In this document: positions 11,390 through 22,333 of the stretch, piece by piece
Numbering within the stretch: position 1 is the first letter of the stretch
How the letters are laid out: each line of letters opens with the position of its first letter
Assembly: GCA_954871525.1 (NCBI GenBank)
Contig: OX940866.1
Coordinates: 36,220,521-36,284,520 of the forward strand
From: Parietaria judaica
Lineage: Eukaryota > Streptophyta > Magnoliopsida > Rosales > Urticaceae
Reading direction: 5' to 3'
DNA: 64,000 bases
Made by a program: the position numbers and the translations under genes
Notes under the pieces: model-generated
The model's input: the letters and a program-made list of their open reading frames with translations, nothing else
What the model was told of the DNA's origin: nothing
Databases searched by the model: none

Positions 11390-14384
11390 TCAGACCAAAC
11401 TAATTTCGGACGAGTCCTCGTCGGGCAGAGTCGATGAGCTTGTCGCGTTCCGTTCCTCTGTGCCTTCCTCTGCTTTATGAGCCTCTCCATCATTGTCCTC
11501 GTGAGGATTTAGGTAAGGCTTTGGAGGCATTTCCAGACTCTCAACCTCGCCTTCCAGCATTTCGATGACTTTGTTCAGCGATGGTCGATCGCAAGGCTTC
11601 AGTTGAATACACCACAGTGCCACTATGATCATCTTCTTCACGGTCTTCAATTCTTCTCCGGACACATTTTCCATTGTCACATATTTGTCTTCGCTGAGCT
11701 GATCGTACACCCACAAAGGGTAGAAAATTTGGCTCGTTTTCTCGGCAACAGCGTTCAGATTCCTTCGTCTGCTCGCCATTTCCATCAATAGCATCCCGAA
11801 ACTATAGACATCAGCTTTGTGCGAGACATGACCGATGTTCTTGTAGAACAATTCGGGAGCAATGTAGCCCATCGTCCCTCGCGCTGCAGTGAGCGGCACT
11901 ATGCTTTTGTCCAGCGGGCACAATCTCGCCAAACCAAAATCCGAGACTTTCGGAGTGAAATTCTCGTCTAGGAGGATGTTGTGAGGTTTGATATCAAAGT
12001 GTAGGATTTGAATATCGCATCCTCGGTGAAGGTACTCTATTCCCCGAGCCACCCCTAGCGATATCTCAAAGAGTTCTGTATGGCTTATCAACTTGGTGAT
12101 CCCTTCCCGCAAGAAAACGTAATTATCAAGCGATCCGTTAGGCATGAACTTGTAGATGAGAGCTCGTTTCGACCCCGCAAAGCAGAAGCCGATGAGCTGA
12201 ACGACGTTGACGTGGTGGATCCTCCCGGTTGTGGCGACCTCGTTGATGAAATCTTGCCCGTTGGCCTTCGATTTTTTCAATATTTTGACAGCCACGAGTC
12301 CACCGCTGGAGAGTTTGCCTTTGTAAACCGATCCGAAGCCTCCTTCCCCGAGTTTTTCGCTGAATCCTCTGGTCATGATTATGATCTCCCAATACGAGTA
12401 TCTCACCGGCATAAGGTTGTTGTTGCTTTCTAAAAATTCTTCTATGTCATCGTACACCGATAAATGCCGTGTCTTGCATTTGTAGGCTAAAAGGGCAATC
12501 ACCAATATCGCGCATACAATCCTCGGTAACGATAATATCTCTGTTGAGAAGTCGGGATTAGAACGCTGACGATAATAAGGGAAAAGAAGAAGAAAAAGAT
12601 TGAGGGAATTACCAAAGTATACACGTTTGTTAACGAAGAAGTCTGAGAAGAGAAGGAAAAGAAAAAATATATATAATTAGTTAGATGAGTCAGACATATA
12701 ACTGCTCTGCAAGAAAATAATCGGGTTTCATGGAAAATCTTACTGTGGACTTTGTATCGGATGCACCGGAAGTCTGAATCATCGAGAAGAACGCGGAATC
12801 AGTAAAGCAATCGAGTTTGGAAAATTACAGAGAAAAACAAGGCAACAGTGATCCTTACCGCATTTTGGTTCTATATAATATGGTCTTTCATATACTGAAT
12901 ATTCATGACAATGAACTTCGTTGGAATCTTCGTCAACATAGCAACTGGAACACTCTGAATTTCGTGAATATCTACAGTTACTCTTCATAATCACCCACGA
13001 AAGCTCAAACCCATTGGCGATCTCCTTCTCGATGTCTCTGTAGGTGCTGATGAGCTTCGTTTCGTTCCTCGGGGAGATCAACGTAATGAGTTCAAATCCA
13101 CACGATTCTTCCAATTCCAAGAAGCTTAGGTCCTTTCCCAGTTCCCACAACTGCATAGAAATGAACATTCCCTTCCAAGTCATCCACGCAGGGTTCTGGC
13201 GGTCTTTCTATGTAAGAAGGGTTCTGTACCGGCTTTCTGCAGCTTAAAAACGTTACAGTTTGAACAAGTCGGTGAATACGGCTGAGTTCTCCATCGCCTT
13301 TTGAGAATCTGATTTCTGATTCGAATCTACCATAGTAACGGCTGGTCAGAGAATAACTGATGTGGGCCCAACACGGACTGAGAAACGCCCGTGCAAGCCC
13401 AAAAACGCGGGCCTAAAATGTTCCGGGAAAAGTCTCAACTTTGACGGGCCGTATCTTTTGACTCGAGCGTCCGATTTGCACGTTCCGCCTATCAAATCGA
13501 AGCTCGGGATGTCGGCTACAATGCTAAGCAAATATTTATGCCAAAACTGGACCGGAAGAGGCCGGAAATTCTGACGTCATATTTTTAGGAAAAATTCTAT
13601 AATATTTTAAGTTTTATGTCATTTTCTTTATTTTGTTGTCGTTTTAATTTTTAAGAAACTACATGTCATTTTGTATTAGGTTTTCTTGATGCACTATATA
13701 AGCATCACTTGTGTCTTGTAATAGAGAGAGGTTGATGAAATGAAAAATTGAAGCTTGAGAGTTTCCCCCAAATCCGAGCGTCGTGAGCGAGCTCCGTGTT
13801 TGATGCCTTCGATCCGGTATCCGTGCGCGGATCAACGGTTCTTGGATGCCCAAGCCTAGCTATTCGTGCGCGAATCAATAGGCGAGGAAGGTTCTTTGAT
13901 CGGGTATTCGTGCGCCGAATCAACGGTCAAGATCATCTATCCGGTAACATTTATCTTTTTATTTCGGTTCTTAGATCGACCCTCGATCTTTGTATTTTCC
14001 GCTGCGTCAATAACTGGGGAGAGCGGAGCAGTTACCGTCGTCTCCTACATTTGCCGAGAGAAGCCTAACTGTGTATCTGCTGTAATCGATTGCCTCTACA
14101 TAGAAAGTATAATGATAGTTGAAAGATGCCAGGCTTTTAATTACCGGTTTGTTGTTCTGGCACGAGAGCTCATACAAGGGATCTCCGCAGTGTTTGGGAT
14201 CGGTTGCGAGCCGAAAAGGAGAGCTGATACTGCTAAGATTTCCGCAGGAAGAAGGTGGGCATTGATCATCAACCATCGAGACAGCAAATTCATGGGATGA
14301 AAATGAAATGATCATCAGAAAAAAACAGGCCATGATTCTTGAAAACAAGTGTGCTCCGACCTCCATCTTCTCCGTTATCATCAC
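11390..14384 (-). pseudogene. A2: LRK10-like receptor kinase, class A, broken by a solo LTR and a 7-bp duplication
   Basis: Exon 1 is split into 14384-14010 and 13357-12859 by a 652-bp solo LTR. Two microexons follow (12773-12744 and 12642-12613, each 30 nt), then the kinase exon 12540-11390. Exon borders match A1. Ignoring the LTR, the frame crosses the insertion point correctly. However, a 7-nt tandem duplication (ACTGGGA) near 13140 shifts the frame within the ectodomain. The kinase exon is intact, with G-E-G-G-F-G, V-A-V-K, H-F-D and DFG. Two independent lesions make a functional full-length receptor unlikely. It is the head-to-head partner of B2, which is also broken. A truncated kinase transcript could still be made, but the sequence does not show this. 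Confidence 0.88.
13358..14009 (+). mobile_element. Solo LTR, 652 bp, inside A2 exon 1
   Basis: It begins TGATGTGGG and ends CTGCGTCA (TG...CA), with an exact 5-bp target-site duplication, ATAAC, at 13353-13357 and 14010-14014. A TATA box (TATATAAG at 13695) shows it lies on the plus strand, opposite to A2. No internal coding region remains, as expected after LTR-LTR recombination. Confidence 0.88.
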
Positions 14385-14633
14385 AACAAATTTGTTTTGC
14401 TCTCAAAATATTAATTCTGAAGATCTTATTTTTTATATAGATAAATAAGGCCCTACTCGGAGAAGTAGTTGAAAAAGAAAAAAATTACAATAAAAGTTGG
14501 CATCTTATAGTTGACTATGAAACATCCGCGAGTCAATTCCAAGGGGTAGTTGCTTCCTTGCTTCCTTCACGAAAAAGCACGCAGATTTCATTTCAAATAC
14601 TGAAATCTGCAGAGTAATTTTCATAAGCTAGAA
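14385..14633. promoter_or_regulatory. Shared divergent promoter of A2 and B2
   Basis: Only 249 bp separate the two start codons. It contains W-box-type cores (TTGAC at about 14513, and GTCAA about 20 bp further on). Both downstream genes are broken, so any activity is vestigial. Confidence 0.55.
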
Positions 14634-17600
14634 ATGTCTACGTTGGTTCTTTCATTGCTTCTAGCGGTGATTAACGTTGCAAGAGCAACCCGACATGGCT
14701 GCGACGGATCACCACAACCGTGTCAGATTCCAGTGAGCGAGTATTCAAAACCCTATTCCTATTCCTATCCCTATTCCAATCTCTATTCCCATTCCAGATT
14801 CCCGTCCATCAGATTCCCGTTCAGATACAGAGACAAACAGCTGGATCACTGCGGCTACCCGGGCTTCGAGGTGTACTGCACTAAAGAGGGTGACACACTG
14901 CTACACTTGCCAAATGTCCCAATCAAGGTATATTTAACAGGGATAGATTATTATTCACAGGAGCTTCATGTCTACATCCCTGATTACTATTACAACTCGA
15001 ATTTCTCCAGAAATATTTCCGAGTTTCTGAATCTATCGGCGACGCCTTTTCGTTTCCCTTATGGATTCAGTTCTCTCGAAACGCTGCTCATCTGCTCGAT
15101 TAAATCGAACTTATATGGATGCCTGAAAAATGACTCGAGCTATCAGATTTGCTCTATTCCAGCTACAAGCTCCCTTGCAGAGAACTTTAATTTCAAAGCT
15201 TGTACCAAGCTGTACGACTACTACGCGCCACCAACAGATCCTTCTGCAAGTTCAGGGAACTTTTGATGGCCCTGCAAGTTCTTTGACACTAACATGGTCC
15301 AGACCAAATTGCACAGCATGCGAACTACAGGACATGGCATGTAGATTGAAGAAGAAGAAGGCCGGCACTCAACACGAAACCGAATGTTTTGATCTCAAAG
15401 GTGCTTAATATAACAGGCTTCTCATAATAATTTATGTAAATTATCTACGCCACATGCTTAACGACTTCTCTTTCTGATTTCCAGATCCTTCCATCATAAT
15501 AGCACCACTGGAGATCGCAGGCTATGTTCTTGTTCCGGTTGTTGCGACGCTAATGTTCGCTGCAAGTTTGTACGTGTACAGGTCAGACAAAACTGAGAAA
15601 GAAAACAGGGTAAGAATAAAAAAGTTCTTGGAGGATTACACAGCTTTCAAGCCATCGAGATTCTCCTACGCTGATGTCAGGAAAATCACCAATCATTTTG
15701 AGGAGAAACTCGGCCAAGGAGCATATGGAACGGTGTACAAAGGCAAGCTCTCCGGCGATATCTACGTGGCAGTGAAGATCCTGAATGATTCTAAGCGAAA
15801 CGGAGAGGAGCTCCTTAACGAAGTGGCGACGATGGGACGAATCCACCATGTCAATGTCGTTCGTTTGGTTGGATTTTGCGCAGACGGATACCGAAGAGTC
15901 CTCGTTTATGAGTTCCTACCAAATAGTTCGCTAGAGAAGCACATTTCACTGCGAAAAAACAACGAAAACCGATCTCTAAGCTGGAATAAATTGCAAGAGA
16001 TTGCTCTAGGCATAGCCAAAGGAATCGAGTATCTCCACCAAGGCTGCGATCAACGAATACTCCATTTCGATATCAAGCCCCATAACATCATGCTAGACCA
16101 AAATTTCAATCCAAAAATTTCCGATTTTGGTATGGCAAAGTTGTGCTCCAAGGACCAAAGCATCGTGACGATGACGACGGCGAGAGGAACCATGGGCTAC
16201 ATCGCTCCTGAACTGTTCTCCAGAAACTTTGGCAATGTGTCGTTGTTGCGTAAAATCTCGCAAGTATACGAGTCGCTTCAAGTAATAAAGTGATAAATAG
16301 AGTATCGTCTCCACGAGGACTAAGTTAGCGACAATTAATTTCTCAAAAATTCAGTTTTCATAAAATTGATAAAATTGGGTTTTTGGTTTTTGTATCAATG
16401 CAAGATAACGTAAACTAAGCGTGAGCAACCAACGAGATTACGAGGAAAAACAGAGATTGATTTTTAAATTAATCGAGCAACTAGGATTATCGATTTCCTT
16501 TCAATTCCAATGTTTAAATGAAATATTATGTGACTGCTACAGCTATTGCTATGACGAATATCAACTTTCAGCTTTTTGACTTATGAGCAAACCTCTTCCG
16601 AGCGCCTACTACTAATGATTTGTTCGAGTCAATAGATATATTCCTATACCATCTATTCGTGCAAATCCAATTTTCCACAATACTTGATCTAAGCTATATA
16701 AGATTCACATATATTCCTATACTAGAATCTCATAAAATCCAAGCGGTATTCAAGCTAAATTAACCCTTTCGGTCATTAATCTAAGCCTAAACACTCTAAT
16801 AAAGAGATGGTTCTTCCCTAGAATAGAGAGTAATGTTTATCACACAAGGATAAAAAGATTGAAATAAGCATAGCAATAACTAATCACAACTATGATGACA
16901 TTTGAAATTAAAGTTCCATCAATAATCCTAGCTAAGAAATTAGCTCATGTTCTCACAAAATGAAATGCAATCCAACATTATAATGAATAACATAAGCATG
17001 TTCACAAGGTGAGAAAATGGACTATTGGTTTTTATGAGAGTTGATGAAGAAAAGGAGCTCAAATCGTCACTTCAAGCTCCTTTCCAAATCTGATTTTTCG
17101 CTCCCAGACTTTGCTATGGCGATCGCTGCGGCAGTCTGGCGAAACGCCTTCCTTGAACGGTCACCGGAATGAGCTCCGATATTCTCCCAACTTCATCCTC
17201 CTTCTAGCTCGTTTTCTGGGGTGGTTTCTCTGTAATTTCCCCCTCTCCTCCCCTTGTGGTGGCTGCTTCTTCCTTCCTTCCCTCCAATCTCCCAAAAGGA
17301 TGTTGCCCTAATGATGTGTCATGCCCAAAAATTGAAGAAAGTGGTCCAAACACCTAATTGAGACATGTGGCAAAGTGATTCAAGATGTGTGGTCCATGAA
17401 TAATCAGCCAATCAAAGTTTTATCACAATTTCTTCCTATTTTGCCCATAACTAATCACTTTAGACACATCAATTACTTAAAGAGCTTCATTTCTTAAACC
17501 AACTAAAAACTAAAAAGAACCTAAGATAAACATAATAAAACACTAGACATACACTCTCAAATTCACAATAAATTAAGCTTAAATGTGTTAAAATCTTCAC

Positions 17601-18020
17601 TTAATATCCCGTTATCAGTCGTACAAGTCGGACGTGTATAGCTTCGGTATGTTGTTGCTCGAACTGGTAGGAGGGAGAAAGAATAACAGTCCCGAAGAAG
17701 TTTCAGTGGAGGATGATGATGAAATCTACTATCCGGAGTGGATTTATAATCTTCTGGAAAAAGGAGAAGACCTCCGGATTCAGATCGATGAAGAGGAAGA
17801 CGGTGAAATCGTAAAGAAGCTTGCGATCGTCGGGCTTTGGTGCATTCAGTGGCATCCGATAAGCCGTCCGACAATGAAAGTGGTCATTCGAATGTTAGAA
17901 GGAGGGGAAGACCTAGTGATGCCCCCGAATCCTTTTGCCTCTACCGGATCTTCGAGCTCAATTACAGACAAGAAGCCTGCAAAACCTCTTCCTTTAGAGT
18001 TAGAAGCCATTGCTGAATAA
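14634..18020 (+). pseudogene. B2: LRK10-like receptor kinase, class B, broken by a frameshift and a solo LTR
   Basis: Exon 1 runs 14634-15400 and the kinase exon starts at 15485; there is no separate microexon, since its equivalent is fused to the kinase exon. The ectodomain has a Tyr/Pro/Ser-rich insert (about 14740-14810) that B1 lacks. A frameshift occurs at about 15240-15280, where CTGCAAGTTC is repeated 28 bp apart, an offset that shifts the frame. The kinase exon is then cut at 16243 by a 1374-bp solo LTR, between the A-P-E and D-V-Y-S-F-G motifs, and resumes at 17623. The remaining kinase sequence is well preserved and ends at 18020. Head-to-head partner of A2. Not expected to make a functional receptor. 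Confidence 0.88.
16244..17617. mobile_element. Solo LTR, 1374 bp, inside the B2 kinase exon
   Basis: It begins TGTTGCGTAAAATCTCGC and ends CGTTATCA (TG...CA), with an exact 5-bp duplication, GTCGT, at 16239-16243 and 17618-17622. No retroelement protein is encoded. A related copy lies at 50244-51470, sharing the start, the region with GTATCG and CGAGGAC-like motifs, the TATATTCCTATAC motif and the GAAATTAG-TTCATGTT region. Confidence 0.87.
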
Positions 18021-18239
18021 TTAAGCAACATATGTCTTACATTTTAGATTATTCTGTTGATCAAAGATGAATCTAAAAGTTCCGGCAATCGAATCAGAAA
18101 AAAAAAATGTAGTTTATAAGTTTTCTTTGTGTAATAAACTTATTTTATAGTCACTGTGTCTTCATGAATAGTATATATTTATAAAATAAAAGAATGTGAG
18201 AAGAAATGATTTGTTTCCCCTTACTTTCTAATAATTTGT

Positions 18240-18570
18240 GTAAAAATCTTTCGTATTTTTGGCATAACTTACACATTTTCTGTCCAAAATTTATAAATAA
18301 ACTACCGTTGGAAAGATAAAAGATTTAACTACAACCTTTTAGTTTTGCGTTTTATCAGAAAAAGTCATTAAGTATATTAAAATTTGCTCGAAACAAATAT
18401 TTTTCATTACACGTTGTAATTGAAATTTTGTATTTTAAAAAAAAAATTACAAAACTTAAAAAACCAAAGTTATAGATATATCTCTTATCTTTCCAACCGT
18501 AGGTCGTGCATAAAATTTGGAAAAAAATGAGTGAGTTATGACAAAAATATAAAAACTGTACATATAAAGG
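18240..18570. mobile_element. Imperfect inverted-repeat element (MITE-like)
   Basis: Two arms of about 100 bp (18240-18345 and 18455-18570) are diverged reverse complements; both include GTTGGAAAGATAA and a CATAACT-type stretch. The spacer is AT-rich. No clear target-site duplication was found, so the exact ends are uncertain. Confidence 0.6.
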
Positions 18571-19456
18571 AGGAATCACTTGCTGACGGTCAAGTGACGG
18601 AAAACACAAAAAAATCTAACGGAATCAAGTTTGGGCACATTAGCCATCGAAAATAAACATTGGGTACATAATCCGCAGCCAATCAAACATTGGTTATATT
18701 AGCCGCAGTTTACCCAAAATTCTTTTAAATAAATCTAAGGATTTTGCGTTTTTTTTTTCCGTAATATCTATCATTTTTTATTTTGTTGAGAAAATTCAAA
18801 ATAGTTCTATATAATAATGAAACTGTAACTATATAAACGAAACTAGTTAAATTTTGTCGCAAAAGATTTTGTAATTATATATACAATTCTCTAACTATAT
18901 ATACGAATTTGTAATTACCAAATTGTAACTGTAAATACAAAACTCCAATTCGATAATTGTATTTACAAAACTGTAACTTTAAATACGAAATTATAACTGT
19001 AAATTCCAAACTGTAATTGTAATTACCAAATACAAATGTATTTTTTGAAACACTTACGTAACTGTACTTATGAATACGTATATGTTGTTAAAGAAATGGT
19101 AAATGAGCCAAATGCCCATTTTTTACTCAACGTTTCAAAAAAATGCCTAAACCTATTTGTGGTAATCAAAACCACCAATTAATTGAAATATGGACCAATT
19201 TACACCTGACATTTTTGACCCGTGAAATTAATTATTATTTGAAATTAATTATTTAAGTTACGATTTAGTTAATAATTTAAAAATCAGTTTATATTTTTTT
19301 TCCTTAAATGTAGCTTAATAGAATAACTAATTAATCTTAAAAATTCCCTAATTATTTTTAAAATATTTTTTCCCTATTAATCAGGATTTTTAACGATTTT
19401 ATATTCAAAATTACAAAAAATCAATTATCAACAAATTGGTGAAATTTTTCGCCAAA

Positions 19457-19835
19457 ATTGTACATGTATATACTAATACTTAATACGAAGACTATTTGTG
19501 CAAATCGTAAATATCAACATGAATTTGGTATATGTATATATCAATATCAAACTGTAAATTTAATACCAAAATTGTATATGTATGTACCAGCACTTACGGG
19601 GACTGTTTGTAAAAATCGTAAATATCAACATGAATTTTGTATATGTATATATATACCAATATCAAACTGTAAAGCTAATTACCAAAACTGTATATTATAT
19701 ACCAATACTTAATACCGGGACTAAAACTGTATATTATATACCAATACTTAATACCGGGACTGTTTGTGCAAATCGTAAATATCAACATGAATTTGATATG
19801 TATATAATATATACCAATATCATACTGTAAATAGA
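19457..19835. repeat. Tandem repeat, about 113-bp unit, three copies
   Basis: Units begin near 19457, 19570 and 19686. Each carries a T-A-rich head, an ACTGTTTGTG-like segment and the shared AAATCGTAAATATCAACATG. The third unit contains an extra internal duplication of about 40 bp ending CCGGGACT. Short open frames here are by-products of the repeat. Confidence 0.8.
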
Positions 19836-19859
19836 TTTACAAAATTTTATTAACGTACG

Positions 19860-20350
19860 TTCACCGTCGGCGACCTGCACGAGGAATTAGTTCGCGACGA
19901 TCTCCGAGATGGTTTTCCCGGCGAGGGAGCGGAACTCAGAGCGGGTCTACTCGCCGTGGGAGAGTGGGTCGAGCTCGCCGAGGATGTGGTGCCGGACGCT
20001 TCAGCGGTCTTATAAGAAAGTCAACAAAGCCCATCAACAATGAAGCCCAATGACGAGAAGGAGGAGGCCCATGAGCAGTCTCATCGTTCTTGGTCGACGA
20101 AGATGGCGACGAAGAACAAAGGATCTCGTCGATGAGGCAGGAGATGATGAACATAGGATCCTGTCGACGAGGCAGATGATATATTTACCAATCACAATTC
20201 ACACATGTGACAGTGCATTCTAGAGAAAATAGTTAAAGATGATTGATAATAATTAAAGGGATTTGGAGAAGAAGACAAGGAGGACTACAGTGAGGAGATC
20301 GAAGGTTTTGAGAAAGAGGAAGCGAGTGAGAGCGAAATCCACGGAGAGAG
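19860..20350. other. GC-rich island, possible captured or decayed gene fragment
   Basis: Base composition jumps from AT-rich to coding-like at 19860 and returns to AT-rich near 20350. On the minus strand one frame reads L-G-E-L-D-P-L-S then S-L-A-G-K-T-I-S-E-I-V, interrupted by stops, with a pyrimidine-rich 5' UTR-like stretch to its right. I do not recognise the protein. Weak, inverted AAATGCCC-containing ends at about 19100 and 20530 raise the possibility of a transposon carrying a host fragment. Confidence 0.35.
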
Positions 20351-21960
20351 ACGAGGGAATAAATTGAAAATTTATTTTGATTTAAATTAGAACGAGAAGC
20401 ATGAGTTGTTACAGCGGGAATAAAAATTGGTCAACGAATAAAAAAAGGAAATAAAATATTAGGGTTAATATGGTCCAAAAAAATATTAGTGGGTATAAAT
20501 GAATTTTAAAAAACTATGGGGCATTTCTCTTAAACATTTGGTGCTTATTGAACAATTTGGTGAGTTTTCTTGAAATAAATAAAGAAAATAAATTTGCATT
20601 TGAATTAAATGAAAGAAATTAATAGAAATAAAATAAGATCGGTTAATGATCATAATTAGGGCCTAATCATAATTATAGGAAATAAATTTTTATTTCTGAT
20701 TTTAATTTGTAATTTCGAAATTAATTATTAATTATATTTTGAATTAATACTTATCAGGTTAAGTTAATCCAAAAAATATCATTAATAGCATAAAGTAGAT
20801 TTTTTAAAACTATTAGCAAATATCTAAAAGGTATTTCATATTTTGAGCATTTCATAATATTTTCTTTTTAATAATGCTACTCTATAATATTTTCATTTTT
20901 ATTTTACAATTAAAACTCCAAATTCTTCAGCAATCACAACTTGACAAGCTATTTTCCAGCATTAATGACAGTGGGATCCGGTGATTTATTGGTCTTCATG
21001 ATTCAAAGTATTTTATGCAATAATAAACGTACCTAACATTACTCCTTACCGTGATCCGGGCGTTCACTACATAAGGCCCTTTACATACTCAAGGCCGACC
21101 TTTTTTTTTTTTAAGAAAAGATCCGAAAATCATTAGTTCTATGGTTCCGTTTCCAGTTTATTATAATATCACTCATTTATGGCGGAGGAAAATTGGTTTA
21201 CACATAAACATTCCAAGATTTCACATAAACAACCTTTAAAACATCTCGTACATCAAGACAAATTCAACACACCGCAAAACAAACTTGTTAAAGACACTTA
21301 ATACAGCTAGTAAAAGTCTAACATAAGTGATTCCTATCTTATCTAATCTAAACAAAATTTTGATAAAGCTCGGGAGTTGACTAGAATCAGTGAAATTCTC
21401 ATTCTTATTATTGGCACCACGTTGTGCCAGCACGTCAACAACTTCATTTCCTTCTGTTCCTTCTGTTTAGAGGTGCTGAATAGGCCGGCCCATTAATAGA
21501 AGGATTTGTATGTATGAAATTGACATTCATGACTTGTAATAAGTTATAGGAAGATTAATGGAAACCACAACGCATTAATGCACTGGTCTCCTCTCAAGTC
21601 TGGACAGCTTTGATGGGCCCCTGAAAAGTCTTCTATGTAAGTGTTTGCAGAGGTAGAGTCTATGAAGGGAAGAAGAAATCATGGAAACTAAGCACTAGGC
21701 AATGTTAAGAGTGTTCCATATTAATAAATAAATAAAATTAAATAAGAGTAAATTAATCGGCAGTATTCTCCCCGAAACTTTTCATACCGGTGTATGAACT
21801 TAAAGTTGGGGCTGAAAATGATAGAAAAGCTTAAATGGTGTCATAAAAAAAAAAAAAAAAAGGATTGTTTAAAGTAAAAACAGTGTCGGACTCGGAGTGA
21901 TATAATATTTGGAGGGTTTTTTTTTTTTTTTTTTATAATGTTAAAACTGTTTTCTTGGAA

Positions 21961-22123
21961 AAACGACATTAGGATAGAACAATAAGATATGGAAAAACGA
22001 CATCAAGTGCGTCGTGAAAACATCGTAGGGAAACAGTAAACTAAAAATTAGAAAACGACAATTAGTTTCAAACGACATCTTCAAACTAGGGAAAGGACAG
22101 CAGAAAACCTGAAGAAAACGACA
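21961..22123. repeat. AAACGACA-rich block 3' of B3
   Basis: Exact AAACGACA occurs at 21961, 21995, 22053, 22070 and 22116. The B3 stop codon is at 22334, about 210 bp away on the minus strand, so the orientation relative to the gene is the same as at A1 and A2. Confidence 0.75.
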
Positions 22124-22333
22124 ATGAACATACAAAACGAAAGAAAAACTTATAAAGTGAATATATAATCCCGATCCATTATGTATAAGAATGTATTCAT
22201 CTATATTGTATAGAAAGTAGAAACTATAATGTATTCTGCTAGTAAAGATCTTCAGGCTTGAAATAAGTATATAGAATGTACACTCATCTATAATGTATAA
22301 GTACATAAATTTCTACTATCTTATCTCTTGTGT

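Larger units (their letters stand above)
18021..22333. other. Gene-poor region between B2 and B3
   Basis: About 4.3 kb without a supported gene. It holds an inverted-repeat element (18240-18570), degenerate AACTGTAA-type repeats (about 18830-19060), a tandem array (19457-19835), a GC-rich island (19860-20350) and an octamer block (21961-22123). Bases 20350-21960 are AT-rich and show nothing I can name, except that 21580-21640 resembles the A2 3' flank. Confidence 0.6.

Noticed and set aside
13358..14009. An intron of A2
   Set aside because: For the same reasons: TG...CA ends and an ATAAC duplication.
16244..17617. A large intron of B2
   Set aside because: It has TG...CA ends and an exact 5-bp duplication but no GT...AG borders at the exon edges, which fits a solo LTR.
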